A stretch of 64,000 bases of DNA from Alphaproteobacteria bacterium (GCA_022825235.1 JAJDYI010000073.1:1-64000), one strand, 5' to 3'; positions 1 through 9,387 are shown, counted from the stretch's first letter. Translations and numbers: made by a program. The notes: generated by a model not told the origin, from the sequence alone.

Positions 1-141
1 TGTAAGGCCACGCTTGGGGCATGTCAAGGTCTGCTTATGTAAGTATGCATCCACGCTATGACGCCCTGCCGGCGGCAGGAAGCCATTGCGGTTCAGGAAG
101 TTGGACGCGCGAACGGGCTGTTTACCAGCTTGAAGTTCCGA

Positions 142-1638
142 CTAGGCGTAGACGATGCGGTGCTTGCCCCCGAGTGCCTCGGCAAGCGTCTTGAGGCGCG
201 CCCGAACGACCAGGGCATCGAGGCACCGCGGTACGGTGAGGATCAGGACGCCGTCGTGCAGCTCGAGTCGGCAGCTCTGCAGCGTGTGCGCCGTGCCCCC
301 GCCGATCGTCATCGCAAGCCGCAGGGCCAGACCCACGATTCGTGACGAGTGGGCCTGGACGTCGGGGATCAGCCCGGCGATCGACCGCATCCGCCCGGTG
401 ACGCCTGCGCCTGTGTAGCGCGCGTAGAGCGCCAGTGCCATCCGGATTCGGACCGTCTGGCTGACCGGCAGCAGCGGGCGGAGTGCGACGCGATCGAAGG
501 CATACCGGGCCCGGTGGTCCGGGTGTTCATTCCAGGCGAGATCGACGAGGCGCGCGCAGGCGCGCAGGAACTCTCGGTTCCGGTTCCGAAAGCCGGCGGT
601 CCGGAGGGCTGGCCGAAGCCAGTCGGCAATGATGTCAGTGTCGCCGACGAAGGGCCGGTTCACGGGCCCGAGCGAGGCGCTCGCTTCTTGTAGCGGCGAC
701 ATCGGCCGGCCCGCCGGCGTCTCCAGCAGGTCGAGCAGGATCCCTTCCCGCAGGCCGAACCCGGAAAAGACGACCTTCGAGGGTCGAACGGCCCGCATCA
801 CCGCCAGCATCGCGGCCGCGGCGAAGGGTAACCCGCGCCGGCGGTGGCTGGGGATTGAATGCGGCAACTTGCGGGCCGGCAAGTGAACCAGGTCGGCGAG
901 ATGGCCGAGCAGTTCATCCCGGTTCAGCCGGTACCCGTGAATGATCGGGAGGGGGTGCCGGGTGCGGCTTTGCAGAGCGCGGGCCAGGGCGCGCCAGGAG
1001 CCGCCGATCGCGTAGAACGGTCGCCCGCGGCCGTCGTGGAGCCAGTCGAGCCGCCCTAGTTCGCGCGTCAGTGCGGGCTCCGCATCGGCAGCGACGTGCC
1101 GGCTCAGATCCATGAGGCGGAGCATTCCCGCCGGCAGCGAGTCGTTGGCCAGCACCTTCCCCTGGCGGACGCGCGCGAATTCGATGCTGCCGCCCCCCAT
1201 GTCCCCGAGGATCCCGTCGGCGTCGGGGATCCCGGCCATCAGCCCGTTGGCGGCCAGCCGGGCCTCCCGGTGTGCCCCCATCACCTCGACCTTCACACCG
1301 GTCCGCTGAAGGATCGCCTCGACGAGCGGCCCGCCGTCGGCGGCGTCCCGGATCGCCGCGGTTGCCACCATATGGATGTGTTGCGCGCCCATCGCTTCGG
1401 CGACCCGATGGAAACGCAGCACCGTCGCGAGCGCGACCTCGCGGCCGCGCCGCTGCAGCTTGCCGGAGCGGCCGAGCGTGCGGGCAAGGCCCACGATGAC
1501 CCGTTCGTTGTACAGAACGACTGGGGCGCGGGCTGGCGGCCGGTACACCACCAGCCGGAACGAGTTGGAACCCAGGTCGGCCACGGCGACCGGGCGGTCG
1601 CGCCCGTTTACGGACCCCGGCGCCCGCCGGTTCGTCAT
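142..1638 (-). CDS. ppx: Exopolyphosphatase, Ppx/GppA family
   Basis: This is a 498-residue cytosolic phosphatase of the ASKHA fold that removes terminal phosphate from polyphosphate and, in some members, from pppGpp. The N-terminal phosphate-1 motif is visible as VADLGSNSFRLVVY near residues 20-33, and a GDMGGGSIEF phosphate-2 motif follows near residue 145. The C-terminal 200 residues match the helical HD-like extension of long alphaproteobacterial Ppx proteins. It starts 17 bases after the stop of ppk on the same strand, so the two are probably co-transcribed; synthesis and degradation of polyphosphate are thereby linked. A short hairpin at 65-79 lies beyond its stop but has no T run. Confidence 0.93.
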   Translation of the reverse strand: MTNRRAPGSVNGRDRPVAVADLGSNSFRLVVYRPPARAPVVLYNERVIVGLARTLGRSGKLQRRGREVALATVLRFHRVAEAMGAQHIHMVATAAIRDAADGGPLVEAILQRTGVKVEVMGAHREARLAANGLMAGIPDADGILGDMGGGSIEFARVRQGKVLANDSLPAGMLRLMDLSRHVAADAEPALTRELGRLDWLHDGRGRPFYAIGGSWRALARALQSRTRHPLPIIHGYRLNRDELLGHLADLVHLPARKLPHSIPSHRRRGLPFAAAAMLAVMRAVRPSKVVFSGFGLREGILLDLLETPAGRPMSPLQEASASLGPVNRPFVGDTDIIADWLRPALRTAGFRNRNREFLRACARLVDLAWNEHPDHRARYAFDRVALRPLLPVSQTVRIRMALALYARYTGAGVTGRMRSIAGLIPDVQAHSSRIVGLALRLAMTIGGGTAHTLQSCRLELHDGVLILTVPRCLDALVVRARLKTLAEALGGKHRIVYA

Positions 1639-1655
1639 CCCGTGCGCGACCTGGC

Positions 1656-3860
1656 CTAGTTGGCGGACTTACCGAGCGGCACGGACCGCGGGGCGCCGGT
1701 ACGAAGCGCCTTGCCGCGCCCGGAGAGCGAAGGGTTGTCCATGAAGTACTGATGCGCCGATTCCGATCTGGCGTCACCGTGCATCGGTCGATAGGTTCCG
1801 TCGCCCAGCATTTCCCAACTCTGCGTCCGGTCGTTCAGGTTGGCCACCATGATCTGGTCGAGGACCTGCTGGTGCACGGTGGGATTCAGGATGGGCACCA
1901 TCGTCTCGCAGCGACGGTCCAGGTTGCGCGGCATCAGGTCGGCCGAGGCGATGAACACCTTGGCGCGGCGCGACGGCATCTTGCGGCCGCCCCCGAAGCA
2001 GTAGATCCGGGCATGCTCCAGAAAGCGTCCAACGATGCTCTTCACGCGAATGTTCTCGGACAGGCCGGGCACACCGGGGCGCAGGCAGCATACGCCGCGG
2101 ACCACGAGTTCGATGGCGACGCCGGCCTGTCCGGCCGCGTACAGCGCATCGATCACTTCCGGATCGACCACGGCGTTGGCCTTGATCCAGATCGATGCGG
2201 GACGTCCGGCCCGGGCATGCGCAACCTCCTGCGCGATCAGGTCCAGCAGCGTGCCGCGCAGGTGCGCCGGCGCCACCGTGATGGCCTGCCAGGTCTCGGG
2301 CTCGGCGTAGCCGGTCAGCAGGTTGAACAGGGCGCCCGCGTCGCGGCCGATGACCGGGTCACAGGTAAACAGCGAGAGGTCGGTGTAGATCTTCGCGGTG
2401 GCGGGATGGTAGTTCCCGGTCCCGAAATGGACGTAGCTGATCGGACCGTTAGGTTCCTGGCGGACGACGAGCGAGGCCTTCGCGTGCGTCTTGAGGCCCA
2501 TGAAGCCGTACACGACATGCACCCCGGCCCGTTCCATGTCGCGGGACAGCTTGATGTTCGCCTCCTCGTTGAACCGGGCCTTGAGTTCAACCAGCGCGGT
2601 GACGGACTTCCCGGCCTCGGCGGCTTCGATCAAGGCGTCGACGACCGGAGAGTCCTCGCGCTGCGTCCGGTAGAGGGTCTGCTTGATCGCAAGCACCTGC
2701 GGGTCGCGCGCGGCCTGGCGCAGGAACTGGACGACGACATCGAAACTCTCGTAGGGATGGTGGACGATCAGGTCCTTCTTGCGAATGGCGGCGAAGCAGT
2801 CGTCGCCCGTGCTCCGGATGCGCTCGGGGAAGCGCGGCTCGAAGGACTCGAACCGCAGATCGTCCCGGCCGCACCGCACGATCTCCGCCAGCGCCGCGAC
2901 CCCGATGATGCCGTCGGCCTCGACCACGTTGGCGGGGTCGACGCGCAATTCCTGGAGCACGGTCTCCCGGAGGTCTGACGGCATCCGGGCATTGATCTTG
3001 AGGCGCACAACGTTGCCCCGACGGCGCTTTCGCAGCAAGGTCTGGAACGACCGGACGAGGTCCTCGGCTTCCTCCTGCAGTTCCAGGTCGCTGTCGCGGA
3101 TGATCCGGAACGTCCCGTGGCCCAGCAGTTCACAGTTGTTGTAGATCCGGTCGACAAACGTCCGGATGACGTCCTCGATCATCACGTACCGCAAGGGAGA
3201 TCCCGGCAGCCGGATGAAGCGCGGTAGCACGGCCGGAATCGGGATCAGGGCGTGCAGGCTGCGAGCGGCACCGGTGCGCGGCCGCAGGCTCATCACCAGC
3301 GCGAACCCGAGATTGGCGATGAACGGAAACGGATGGGCCGGATCGATCGCGAGCGGAGTCAGCATCGGGAAGATTTCGCTGCCGAAATGATCGGACAGCC
3401 AGTCGTGCTCGCCTGCGGTGAGCTCGCCTGGATCGATCACGTGGACGTCGGCCGCGGCCAGCTCGGCGCGCAGGCGCCGCCAGCATTCCTGCTGCTCGGC
3501 CATCAGCTGTGCGGCGGCATCGTTGACCGCGACCAGCGTTTCGGCTGGCGTGCGCCCGTCGGGCGAGCGCCGGTTGACGCCAGCCGAGATCTGCCCCATC
3601 AGGGCGGCCACCCGGACCATGTAGAACTCGTCCAGGTTGGCGCCGGAGATCGACAGGAAGTTCACCCGCTCCAGCAGCGGATGATGCGGCTTGCTGGCTT
3701 CACTCAGGACGCGCCGGTTGAAGGCGATCCAGGACAGTTCCCGGTTGACGAAGCGGTCGGAGCCGAATGCTGCCGGTGGTCGGCGGTCGACCTTCGGCCG
3801 GCGGTTCCGGGACACGGCAACCGGCCGCACGGCAACCGCAGTTTCGGCCTGCATGGGCAT
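1656..3860 (-). CDS. ppk: Polyphosphate kinase 1
   Basis: The protein reversibly transfers the gamma phosphate of ATP to polyphosphate. About 734 residues, the usual Ppk1 length. The N-terminal domain begins with FVNRELSWIAFNRRVL and continues with SGANLDEFYMVRVA. The catalytic half contains a LAIKQTLYRT segment and YVHFGTGNYHP, whose His corresponds to the phosphohistidine of E. coli Ppk (His435 region). The open frame runs 34 codons further upstream, into the SDR gene, but the ATG at 3860 (or 3854) follows that gene's stop by 26 bases and fits the family N-terminus, so it is preferred. It is transcribed ahead of ppx in the same direction. Confidence 0.95.
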   Translation of the reverse strand: MPMQAETAVAVRPVAVSRNRRPKVDRRPPAAFGSDRFVNRELSWIAFNRRVLSEASKPHHPLLERVNFLSISGANLDEFYMVRVAALMGQISAGVNRRSPDGRTPAETLVAVNDAAAQLMAEQQECWRRLRAELAAADVHVIDPGELTAGEHDWLSDHFGSEIFPMLTPLAIDPAHPFPFIANLGFALVMSLRPRTGAARSLHALIPIPAVLPRFIRLPGSPLRYVMIEDVIRTFVDRIYNNCELLGHGTFRIIRDSDLELQEEAEDLVRSFQTLLRKRRRGNVVRLKINARMPSDLRETVLQELRVDPANVVEADGIIGVAALAEIVRCGRDDLRFESFEPRFPERIRSTGDDCFAAIRKKDLIVHHPYESFDVVVQFLRQAARDPQVLAIKQTLYRTQREDSPVVDALIEAAEAGKSVTALVELKARFNEEANIKLSRDMERAGVHVVYGFMGLKTHAKASLVVRQEPNGPISYVHFGTGNYHPATAKIYTDLSLFTCDPVIGRDAGALFNLLTGYAEPETWQAITVAPAHLRGTLLDLIAQEVAHARAGRPASIWIKANAVVDPEVIDALYAAGQAGVAIELVVRGVCCLRPGVPGLSENIRVKSIVGRFLEHARIYCFGGGRKMPSRRAKVFIASADLMPRNLDRRCETMVPILNPTVHQQVLDQIMVANLNDRTQSWEMLGDGTYRPMHGDARSESAHQYFMDNPSLSGRGKALRTGAPRSVPLGKSAN

Positions 3861-3886
3861 CTCGAGACCTGAATCCGGCCGGTCGG

Positions 3887-4672
3887 TCAGAACGTACCCG
3901 GGTAGCCGCCGCCGTCCAGCAGGAGGTTCTGTCCGGTGATGTAGCCCGCGTGGGCGCTGCACAGGAACGCACAGGCCGCCCCGAACTCCTCGGGGGTCCC
4001 GAAGCGGCCCGACGGATTGCCGGCGGCCCGTTCGGCCGCGACCTCATCCACGCCGAGCTGCCGCTTCTCGGCCTCGAACTCGATCGTGCCCCGCAGGCGG
4101 TCCGTGTCGAACGGGCCGGGGAGCAGGTTGTTGATGGTCACGTTGTAGGCGACGGTCTTGCGGGCGACGCCGGCGACGAAGCCGGTGAGGCCGCTCCGCG
4201 CGCCGTTCGAAAGCCCGAGAATGTCGATCGGGGCCTTCACGGCGCTGGAGGTGATGTTGACGATTCGTCCGAAGCGACGGGCAATCATGCCGTCGACGGT
4301 GGCCCTGATCAGCTCGATCGGCGTGAACATGTTGGCGGTGCAGGCGGCGGTCCAGTCCGCGCGCGTCCAGTCCCGGAAATCGCCGGGCGGCGGGCCACCG
4401 GCATTGTTGACCAGAATGTCGGGGTCCGGGCAGGCCTCGAGCAAGGCGGTCTGGCCCTCGGGGGTCGTGACGTCGGCGGCGACCGTCTTCACCGTGGCGC
4501 CGTGGGTGGCGACCCGGCCGACGTCGGCGGCCGTGCGTTCAAGGGTCTCGGGGTCGCGCCCGTTCAGGACGACGTGCACGCCCTCTTCGGCGAGCGCCAG
4601 TGCACAGCCGCGCCCCAGTCCGCGGCTGGAGGCACACACGATCGCGGTGCGCCCGGCTATTTGAAGATCCAT
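3887..4672 (-). CDS. Atypical short-chain dehydrogenase/reductase (FabG-like) lacking Tyr-Lys
   Basis: This 261-residue Rossmann-fold protein resembles 3-oxoacyl-ACP reductases. The glycine motif is altered (CASSRGLGRG, residues 13-22), while the structural NNAGG (89-93) is conserved and Ser142/143 sit where the catalytic serine belongs. The YxxxK pair is absent: the aligned segment reads SNGAR (155-159). A recognised branch of SDR-like proteins is known to lack the full catalytic tetrad, and this fits it. The start at 4672 is well supported by GGAGG six bases upstream; the much longer open frame upstream is a shadow of hda. It sits between hda and ppk, which are often close neighbours in related genomes, so it may be an insertion. 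Substrate unknown. Confidence 0.8.
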   Translation of the reverse strand: MDLQIAGRTAIVCASSRGLGRGCALALAEEGVHVVLNGRDPETLERTAADVGRVATHGATVKTVAADVTTPEGQTALLEACPDPDILVNNAGGPPPGDFRDWTRADWTAACTANMFTPIELIRATVDGMIARRFGRIVNITSSAVKAPIDILGLSNGARSGLTGFVAGVARKTVAYNVTINNLLPGPFDTDRLRGTIEFEAEKRQLGVDEVAAERAAGNPSGRFGTPEEFGAACAFLCSAHAGYITGQNLLLDGGGYPGTF

Positions 4673-4701
4673 GCAAGCCTCCCGGCAGTCTGACGGCCCC
4701 G

Positions 4702-5382
4702 TCAGGCGGGCGGGTTCGCGGCGTCCGCGAACCATGCCCGCACGAACGGGATCGTGAGTTTGCGACGACGCGCAAGAGCGGCAGCATCGAGTTCCGCGAC
4801 CAGCCGCCGGGCTGCAGCGAAGGACCGCTGCATGCGCCGCAGGAGAAAGAGTATCACTTCGTTGTCGACCCGCACCCCGCGGTCGCCGAACTGCTTCCGG
4901 ATGACGTGGCCGAGCAGCTCGTCGTCGGGTTGACCGAGGAACACCGACTGCATGGCGCGGAGCCGCGACAGCAGGTCCGGCACGCGCAGGGCGAGCTGGG
5001 CCGGAGGGCGCTGACAGGTGAGCAGCAGGTGTCCGCGCGCGTCGGTCATCGTATTGACGAGGCGAAACAGGCGGTCCTCGTCGGCCCCGGCGTCGACATC
5101 CTCGATCAGCAATGCCCGCCCGCCCCGGCGGGCCGCCTCCAGGGCTGAATCGAGCTGCGTCGCCTCGTGCCGCGCCGCGCCCGAGCGATGGCACCACACG
5201 GCCCCGAGATGCGATTTTCCGGCCCCCGGCGGGCCGATCAGGACCAGGCCGGGCGGAGGCCAGTCCGGCCACCGGTCCACCCACGCGACGGCCGCCGCAT
5301 TGGCCGAGCCCACGACCAGGTCGTCCCGGTCCAATGCCTCGCGAACGTCGAAGTCGAACGTGTACTGGGACACGGGTGTCAC
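4702..5382 (-). CDS. hda: DnaA-related regulatory protein Hda/HdaA
   Basis: About 226 residues forming a single AAA+ module like domain III of DnaA, with a short C-terminal helical part. The Walker A is IGPPGAGKSHL and the Walker B region reads ALLIEDVD. The N-terminus (SQYTFDFDVREAL) carries the QxxLxF-like clamp-binding motif typical of Hda in modified form (QYTFDF). In alphaproteobacteria HdaA works with the DNA polymerase III sliding clamp to inactivate DnaA-ATP after initiation. The GTG at 5382 overlaps the perM stop as GTGA, suggesting coupled translation; a second in-frame GTG at 5373 is an alternative. A DnaA domain IV helix-turn-helix is not evident. Confidence 0.87.
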   Translation of the reverse strand: MTPVSQYTFDFDVREALDRDDLVVGSANAAAVAWVDRWPDWPPPGLVLIGPPGAGKSHLGAVWCHRSGAARHEATQLDSALEAARRGGRALLIEDVDAGADEDRLFRLVNTMTDARGHLLLTCQRPPAQLALRVPDLLSRLRAMQSVFLGQPDDELLGHVIRKQFGDRGVRVDNEVILFLLRRMQRSFAAARRLVAELDAAALARRRKLTIPFVRAWFADAANPPA

Positions 5383-6446
5383 GGTTCCCGGTAGAACGCG
5401 CTTTCGCGGTACCACGCCACCGCCGACCGGAGCAGGACCACGATGACGGCGGCGGCTGGCACGGCCACCAGGATCCCGACGAAGCCCAGGAGGGCACCGC
5501 CGGCGAACAGGGCGAAGATAGTGCCGACCGGGTGCAGGCCCAGGCGCTCGCCGACCAGACGGGGGCGCAGGACGTAGTCGTCGAGCAGCTGGCCGGCGCC
5601 GAAGACCCCCGCGGCGGCCAGCGTCTGCCAGGCCGCCCCGAACTCGAGAGCGGCCAGCCCCACCGAAAGCAGCAGGCCGAGGATCGTCCCGACGTAGGGG
5701 ACGAACGAGATCAGGCCGGCGAACAGGCCGATCAGCACCCCGTTCGGGATGCCAATCAGGCCGAGGCCGAGGGCGTAGGCGCCCGCCAGGATGGCGCACG
5801 TCGTCGACTGGCCGCGGACGAAGCTGGCCAGGACCCGATCGATTTCGGCGAACCGGGCCCGGGCTTCGGCCAGGTTGCGGCGCGGCAGCAGTTCGTCGAT
5901 GCGGGCTACCAGATCATCCCAGTCGCGCAGCAGGTACCAGGCCACCAGCGGGGTCACCAGCAGCAGTCCGCCGACGTTGATGATCGCTGCCCCGGACCGA
6001 AACAGGTTTTGCAGCACCTTGAGCGCCCAGGCGCCGATCTCGCCAGTAAAGAGTGGAACCAGGTCCTGCGCGCTGCCCCCGAGCTCCCAGCCGAAGCGCT
6101 CGGTCACGCGTTGTCGAATCTGATCCAGCCAGGCCAGGATCCTGCGGATTCGGTCGGGCGCCTGGTCCGCGAACGTGTGAGCCTGGTCGATCACCACCGG
6201 AAGCAGGAGGCCGGTGACGGCGAAGACCGCCAGGGTGGCGAAGACCAGGACCAGCGTGGTTGCGAGGCTCCGGCCCAGCCCCAGCTGTTCGCACCGGTCG
6301 ACGAGGGGGTCCAGCAGGTAGGCGATCGCCACGCCGAGGACGAACGGCAGCAGGACCGAGGAGAACAGCCACAGGATAGCGGCGGCGGCCACGAAGAACG
6401 CCAGCCAGATCACGAGAACCGCGCGGGGGCCGGAGAGGAGGGGCAC
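5379..6446 (-). CDS. AI-2E family (PerM-like) membrane permease
   Basis: About 355 residues with seven to eight hydrophobic segments: a pair at the N-terminus (LVIWLAFFVAAAAILWLF, then the FVLGVAIAYLLDPLVDR signature), an amphipathic central region, and four segments at the C-terminus including PYVGTILGLLLSVGLAAL. This is the AI-2E transporter/PerM architecture. Members export small molecules or act as antiporters, but the substrate of this one cannot be read from sequence. The GTG at 6446 lies 5 bases after the DUF2066 stop and has a GAGG upstream; the longer frame to 6557 would overlap that gene by over 100 bases. It ends in a GTGA overlap with hda. Confidence 0.88.
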   Translation of the reverse strand: MPLLSGPRAVLVIWLAFFVAAAAILWLFSSVLLPFVLGVAIAYLLDPLVDRCEQLGLGRSLATTLVLVFATLAVFAVTGLLLPVVIDQAHTFADQAPDRIRRILAWLDQIRQRVTERFGWELGGSAQDLVPLFTGEIGAWALKVLQNLFRSGAAIINVGGLLLVTPLVAWYLLRDWDDLVARIDELLPRRNLAEARARFAEIDRVLASFVRGQSTTCAILAGAYALGLGLIGIPNGVLIGLFAGLISFVPYVGTILGLLLSVGLAALEFGAAWQTLAAAGVFGAGQLLDDYVLRPRLVGERLGLHPVGTIFALFAGGALLGFVGILVAVPAAAVIVVLLRSAVAWYRESAFYREP

Positions 6447-6451
6447 GGGCC

Positions 6452-7639
6452 TCAATCGACGATGGGCGTGACGGGCGGCGGTGCCTCGACCGGCGCTTCG
6501 GAAGTGGGCTCGATGGCCGGCGGGAGCTCGGGCTCGGCTGCGAACCGAACCCGCCACGGGTCATTGACGGTATCGACGTCCAGGCCGATGGCGGCGAGCG
6601 CCGCGCGTACCGTCTCGGGCGTGCCGCTGTAGGCGAGCGCGAGGTCTGCCTGCCGCGTGGTCAGGCGCCGGATCGCCACGTCCGTCAGCCGGCTGGAGCG
6701 CCGGAGTTCGCCGAGCAGGCGGCGCCACTCGGCATGGCTTCCAAAGTCCGCGCGCACGGCCAGGACACCGTCGGCCTGGCGCCGGTCCCGCACAGATTGA
6801 ATCCAGAGATCTGCCGCTGCCCGCGCGGTGGTCGAGGCGGCCCGCAGCAGCAGCTCCGTGTCCGTTTCGTCGACCGTGCGGTTCAGGCGCAGGTGCAGTG
6901 GTTCGGCGATCGGCTGACCCCGGTCAACCAGTCGGACGGAGACCAGCACATGCCCGTCATCCGCTCCCTGGTCGGCCCGGGTCAGCAGGGCGCGGGTCAC
7001 GCCGTAGCGGCGGGCGAGCCCCGCGATCCGGTCCGCCTGGCCGGCGTCGGCGGCGGCCGCGGACAGTGCGGAGACGTCCCCTATCTCACCGTGCGGCACC
7101 AGCAGCGGGATGAAATCGCCGGCGTCAGGCCGGCGCGCCCAGACGTCCAGCCACGGGTTGTGGTCCCAGAGGTCCAGACGGCCATCCCGGCCGAACAGCG
7201 GGATCAGCAGGTGGGTGGGCGGGCGCCGTTCCTCGAAGGTGAGTTCCAGCTCATCCATCAGGCCCCGCACCTGGTTGGGATCGAACTGCACCTCGATCGT
7301 CGCGCGGTAGCGGTTGGCCGCGATGCGTTCGCTTTGCACCGAATAGCCCGTCACGAAGCGGGACGGATCCGCCCGGACATCGCCAGGAACCTGGGCCACG
7401 TCTCGGTCGAGCAGCAGCCATCGCAGCAACCGGTCGAAGGCGACGCGCTCGCCGGCGCGGAGCGCCGCCGCGCGCGCCGCGCTCCCGTCTGCCCCGGTCT
7501 CGTCGACCGCAATTCCGCCGACCGAGTAGATGTCGCCGGGAGCCTGGGCCGCGGCGGGTCCGCCGGGGAGCCCCGCGGTCCAGAGGAGCCCGGCGACGGC
7601 CAGCGCCGGAAGGGTCCGACTCCGCGACAACCTTTGCAT
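6452..7639 (-). CDS. DUF2066 domain exported protein
   Basis: A protein of about 395 residues with an N-terminal signal peptide (hydrophobic segment LPALAVAGLLWTAGL, then AAAQA as a likely cleavage site). The first 150 mature residues match DUF2066: repeated Ala-rich helices with ERVAFDRLLRWLL and a later LTFEERRPPTHLLIPLF stretch. Function is unknown; it is presumably periplasmic. DUF2066 genes commonly sit next to perM, hda and purM, as here. The ATG at 7639 puts the signal peptide at the terminus, but the longer frame to 7681 is possible because neither start has a convincing ribosome-binding site. It is divergent from purM across about 90 bases. Confidence 0.75.
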   Translation of the reverse strand: MQRLSRSRTLPALAVAGLLWTAGLPGGPAAAQAPGDIYSVGGIAVDETGADGSAARAAALRAGERVAFDRLLRWLLLDRDVAQVPGDVRADPSRFVTGYSVQSERIAANRYRATIEVQFDPNQVRGLMDELELTFEERRPPTHLLIPLFGRDGRLDLWDHNPWLDVWARRPDAGDFIPLLVPHGEIGDVSALSAAAADAGQADRIAGLARRYGVTRALLTRADQGADDGHVLVSVRLVDRGQPIAEPLHLRLNRTVDETDTELLLRAASTTARAAADLWIQSVRDRRQADGVLAVRADFGSHAEWRRLLGELRRSSRLTDVAIRRLTTRQADLALAYSGTPETVRAALAAIGLDVDTVNDPWRVRFAAEPELPPAIEPTSEAPVEAPPPVTPIVD

Positions 7640-7730
7640 GACAGCGACTATAAATAGATGGTGCTCCGCTGGCGTCGGCATTCGCCGGCCGGTGCCGGTC
7701 GGGACGGCGACGGGGTGAAGACGAGCGTCG

Positions 7731-8798
7731 ATGACAGGTTCCAGGCATTACACCTACGCCGGGGCCGGCGTCGACACCGATGCCGCGGCAGCGCTGGTGG
7801 AACGGCTCGCGCCGCTGGCCCGCACCACGGCCCGGGCCGGCACGGCGGGCGGCCTGGGTGGCTTCGGGGCGGTCTACGACCTTGAGCGGGAGGGCTTCCG
7901 CGATCCGTTGCTCGTGGCGGCGACCGACGGGGTCGGAACCAAGCTCCTGCTGGCGGAAGCGGTCGGCCGGCACGACGGGATCGGCATCGACCTGGTCGCG
8001 ATGTCGGTCAATGATCTCCTGGTCCAGGGGGCACAGCCGCTCTTCTTCCTCGATTACTTCGCCACCGGCCGGCTCGATCCCGAGCACGCCTTTCAGGTTC
8101 TGGAGGGCGTGGTCGAAGGTTGCCGCCAGGCGGACTGTGCGCTGGCCGGCGGCGAGACGGCGGAACTGCCCGGACTGTATGCCGGCCGGACCTACGACCT
8201 GGCCGGCTTCGCGGTGGGCGCGGTCGAACGCGACCGGCTGCTCCCCCGGAGCGATCTCGAGCCGGGCGACTGCGTGCTGGCGCTCGAGAGCAGCGGACTG
8301 CACGCGAACGGATATTCCCTGGTGCGGGCGATCGTGGCCGGGGAGGGCATCGATCTCGTCGGCGCGGCGCCGTTCGCGCCCGACCAGGCGCTCGGGGACG
8401 TGCTGCTCAGTCCCACCCGGATCTACGCGCGCGCACTGCGCCCCGTGCTGGCGGCCGGCCACGTGAAGGCGCTGGCGCACATCACGGGCGGCGGCTTGGC
8501 GGCCAACCTGGCCCGTGTTCTCCCGGCCGGCACGCAGGTCACGCTCGATGGCGCGGCCCTCCGCCTGCCCCCGCTGTTCGACTGGCTGCGCGTGGCCGGC
8601 GGACTGAACGCCGGTACCTTGTTCGGCACGTTCAACTGCGGTGCAGGGATGCTCCTGATCGCGGCCGCCGGAGCGGCCGAGCGAATTCGGCAAGATCTCG
8701 AAGACAAGGGGGTGCGCGCCTGGCCGGTGGGGGCGGTGACCGCGGGCCGGGGGCCCGCCGTGGTGATCGAGAGCCCGGAGGCCGCGTGGCAGTCTTGA
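7731..8798 (+). CDS. purM: Phosphoribosylformylglycinamidine cyclo-ligase (AIR synthetase)
   Basis: This enzyme closes the imidazole ring in the fifth step of purine biosynthesis, using ATP to convert FGAM to AIR. The 355 residues match the normal PurM size. Visible family features are the YAGAGVDTDAA N-terminus, ATDGVGTKLLLAEA near residue 63, VNDLLVQGAQPLFFLDY around residue 95, the AGGETAELPGLY segment, and HITGGGLAANLARVLP in the C-terminal half. Its last codons overlap the start of purN, so the two purine genes form a small operon that diverges from the DUF2066-perM-hda run. Confidence 0.97.
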   Translation: MTGSRHYTYAGAGVDTDAAAALVERLAPLARTTARAGTAGGLGGFGAVYDLEREGFRDPLLVAATDGVGTKLLLAEAVGRHDGIGIDLVAMSVNDLLVQGAQPLFFLDYFATGRLDPEHAFQVLEGVVEGCRQADCALAGGETAELPGLYAGRTYDLAGFAVGAVERDRLLPRSDLEPGDCVLALESSGLHANGYSLVRAIVAGEGIDLVGAAPFAPDQALGDVLLSPTRIYARALRPVLAAGHVKALAHITGGGLAANLARVLPAGTQVTLDGAALRLPPLFDWLRVAGGLNAGTLFGTFNCGAGMLLIAAAGAAERIRQDLEDKGVRAWPVGAVTAGRGPAVVIESPEAAWQS

Positions 8799-9376
8799 AC
8801 GTGGCCGTGCTGGTCTCCGGGCGCGGCTCCAACCTGCGGGCGCTGCTGGACCGGGCGGCTTCCCAGGCCGGCTTCCGGGTGGCCGTCGTGGTGTCCGATC
8901 AGCCGGAGGCGCCAGCCCTCGAACGGGCAGCGTCGGCCGGAGTCCCCGTGGCGATGGTCGCGCCCGCGCCCGGCGAGGGGCGGGCCGCGTTCGACGCTCG
9001 GCTGGACGCCGAGCTGGCCCGCCGGGGCGTGGAGCTGGTGTGTCTGGCGGGCTTCATGCGGATCCTCGGGTCGGCCTTCGTCGGGCGCTGGCGCGGCCGG
9101 CTGGTCAACATCCACCCGTCGCTGCTGCCGGCGTATCCCGGGCTCGATACGCACGCCCGTGCGCTCCGCGACGGCGCCACCCGCCACGGGTGCACGGTGC
9201 ACTGGGTCCGCCCGGAGGTGGATGCGGGCCCGATCATCGCCCAAGCGGCCGTGCCGGTGCGGCGGACCGATGACCCGGCGACGCTCGCGGCGCGGGTGCT
9301 GTCAGCCGAGCACGGGCTCTATCCGGAGGTGGTGGCCGGAATCGCGGCCGGTCGGCTCCAGGATCCGGGAGCCTGA
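8786..9376 (+). CDS. purN: Phosphoribosylglycinamide formyltransferase
   Basis: The protein transfers a formyl group from 10-formyl-tetrahydrofolate to GAR in purine biosynthesis. It has about 196 residues, as usual for PurN. VSGRGSNLRALLDRA forms the nucleotide loop. The catalytic Asn-His-Asp set appears in NIHPSLLPAYPGLDTHARAL and the downstream VRPEVDAGPIIAQ. The likely GTG start at 8786 has GGAGG four bases upstream and overlaps the end of purM by 13 bases; a TTG at 8795 or GTG at 8801 are weaker alternatives. The open frame continues far upstream only because it shadows purM. Confidence 0.95.
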   Translation: MAVLNVAVLVSGRGSNLRALLDRAASQAGFRVAVVVSDQPEAPALERAASAGVPVAMVAPAPGEGRAAFDARLDAELARRGVELVCLAGFMRILGSAFVGRWRGRLVNIHPSLLPAYPGLDTHARALRDGATRHGCTVHWVRPEVDAGPIIAQAAVPVRRTDDPATLAARVLSAEHGLYPEVVAGIAAGRLQDPGA

Positions 9377-9387
9377 CCGGGCCCGGG

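Noticed and set aside
65-79. CCTGCC-GGC-GGCAGG hairpin as terminator of ppx
   Set aside because: The stem is only six bases and no T run follows on either strand.
3887-5497. 536-codon version of the SDR gene
   Set aside because: The first 275 codons overlap hda antisense-free but in another frame and look non-protein; a strong ribosome-binding site precedes the internal ATG at 4672.
5112-6632. 506-codon plus-strand open frame
   Set aside because: Antisense to hda and perM; it is a Gln/Gly/Asp-rich shadow.
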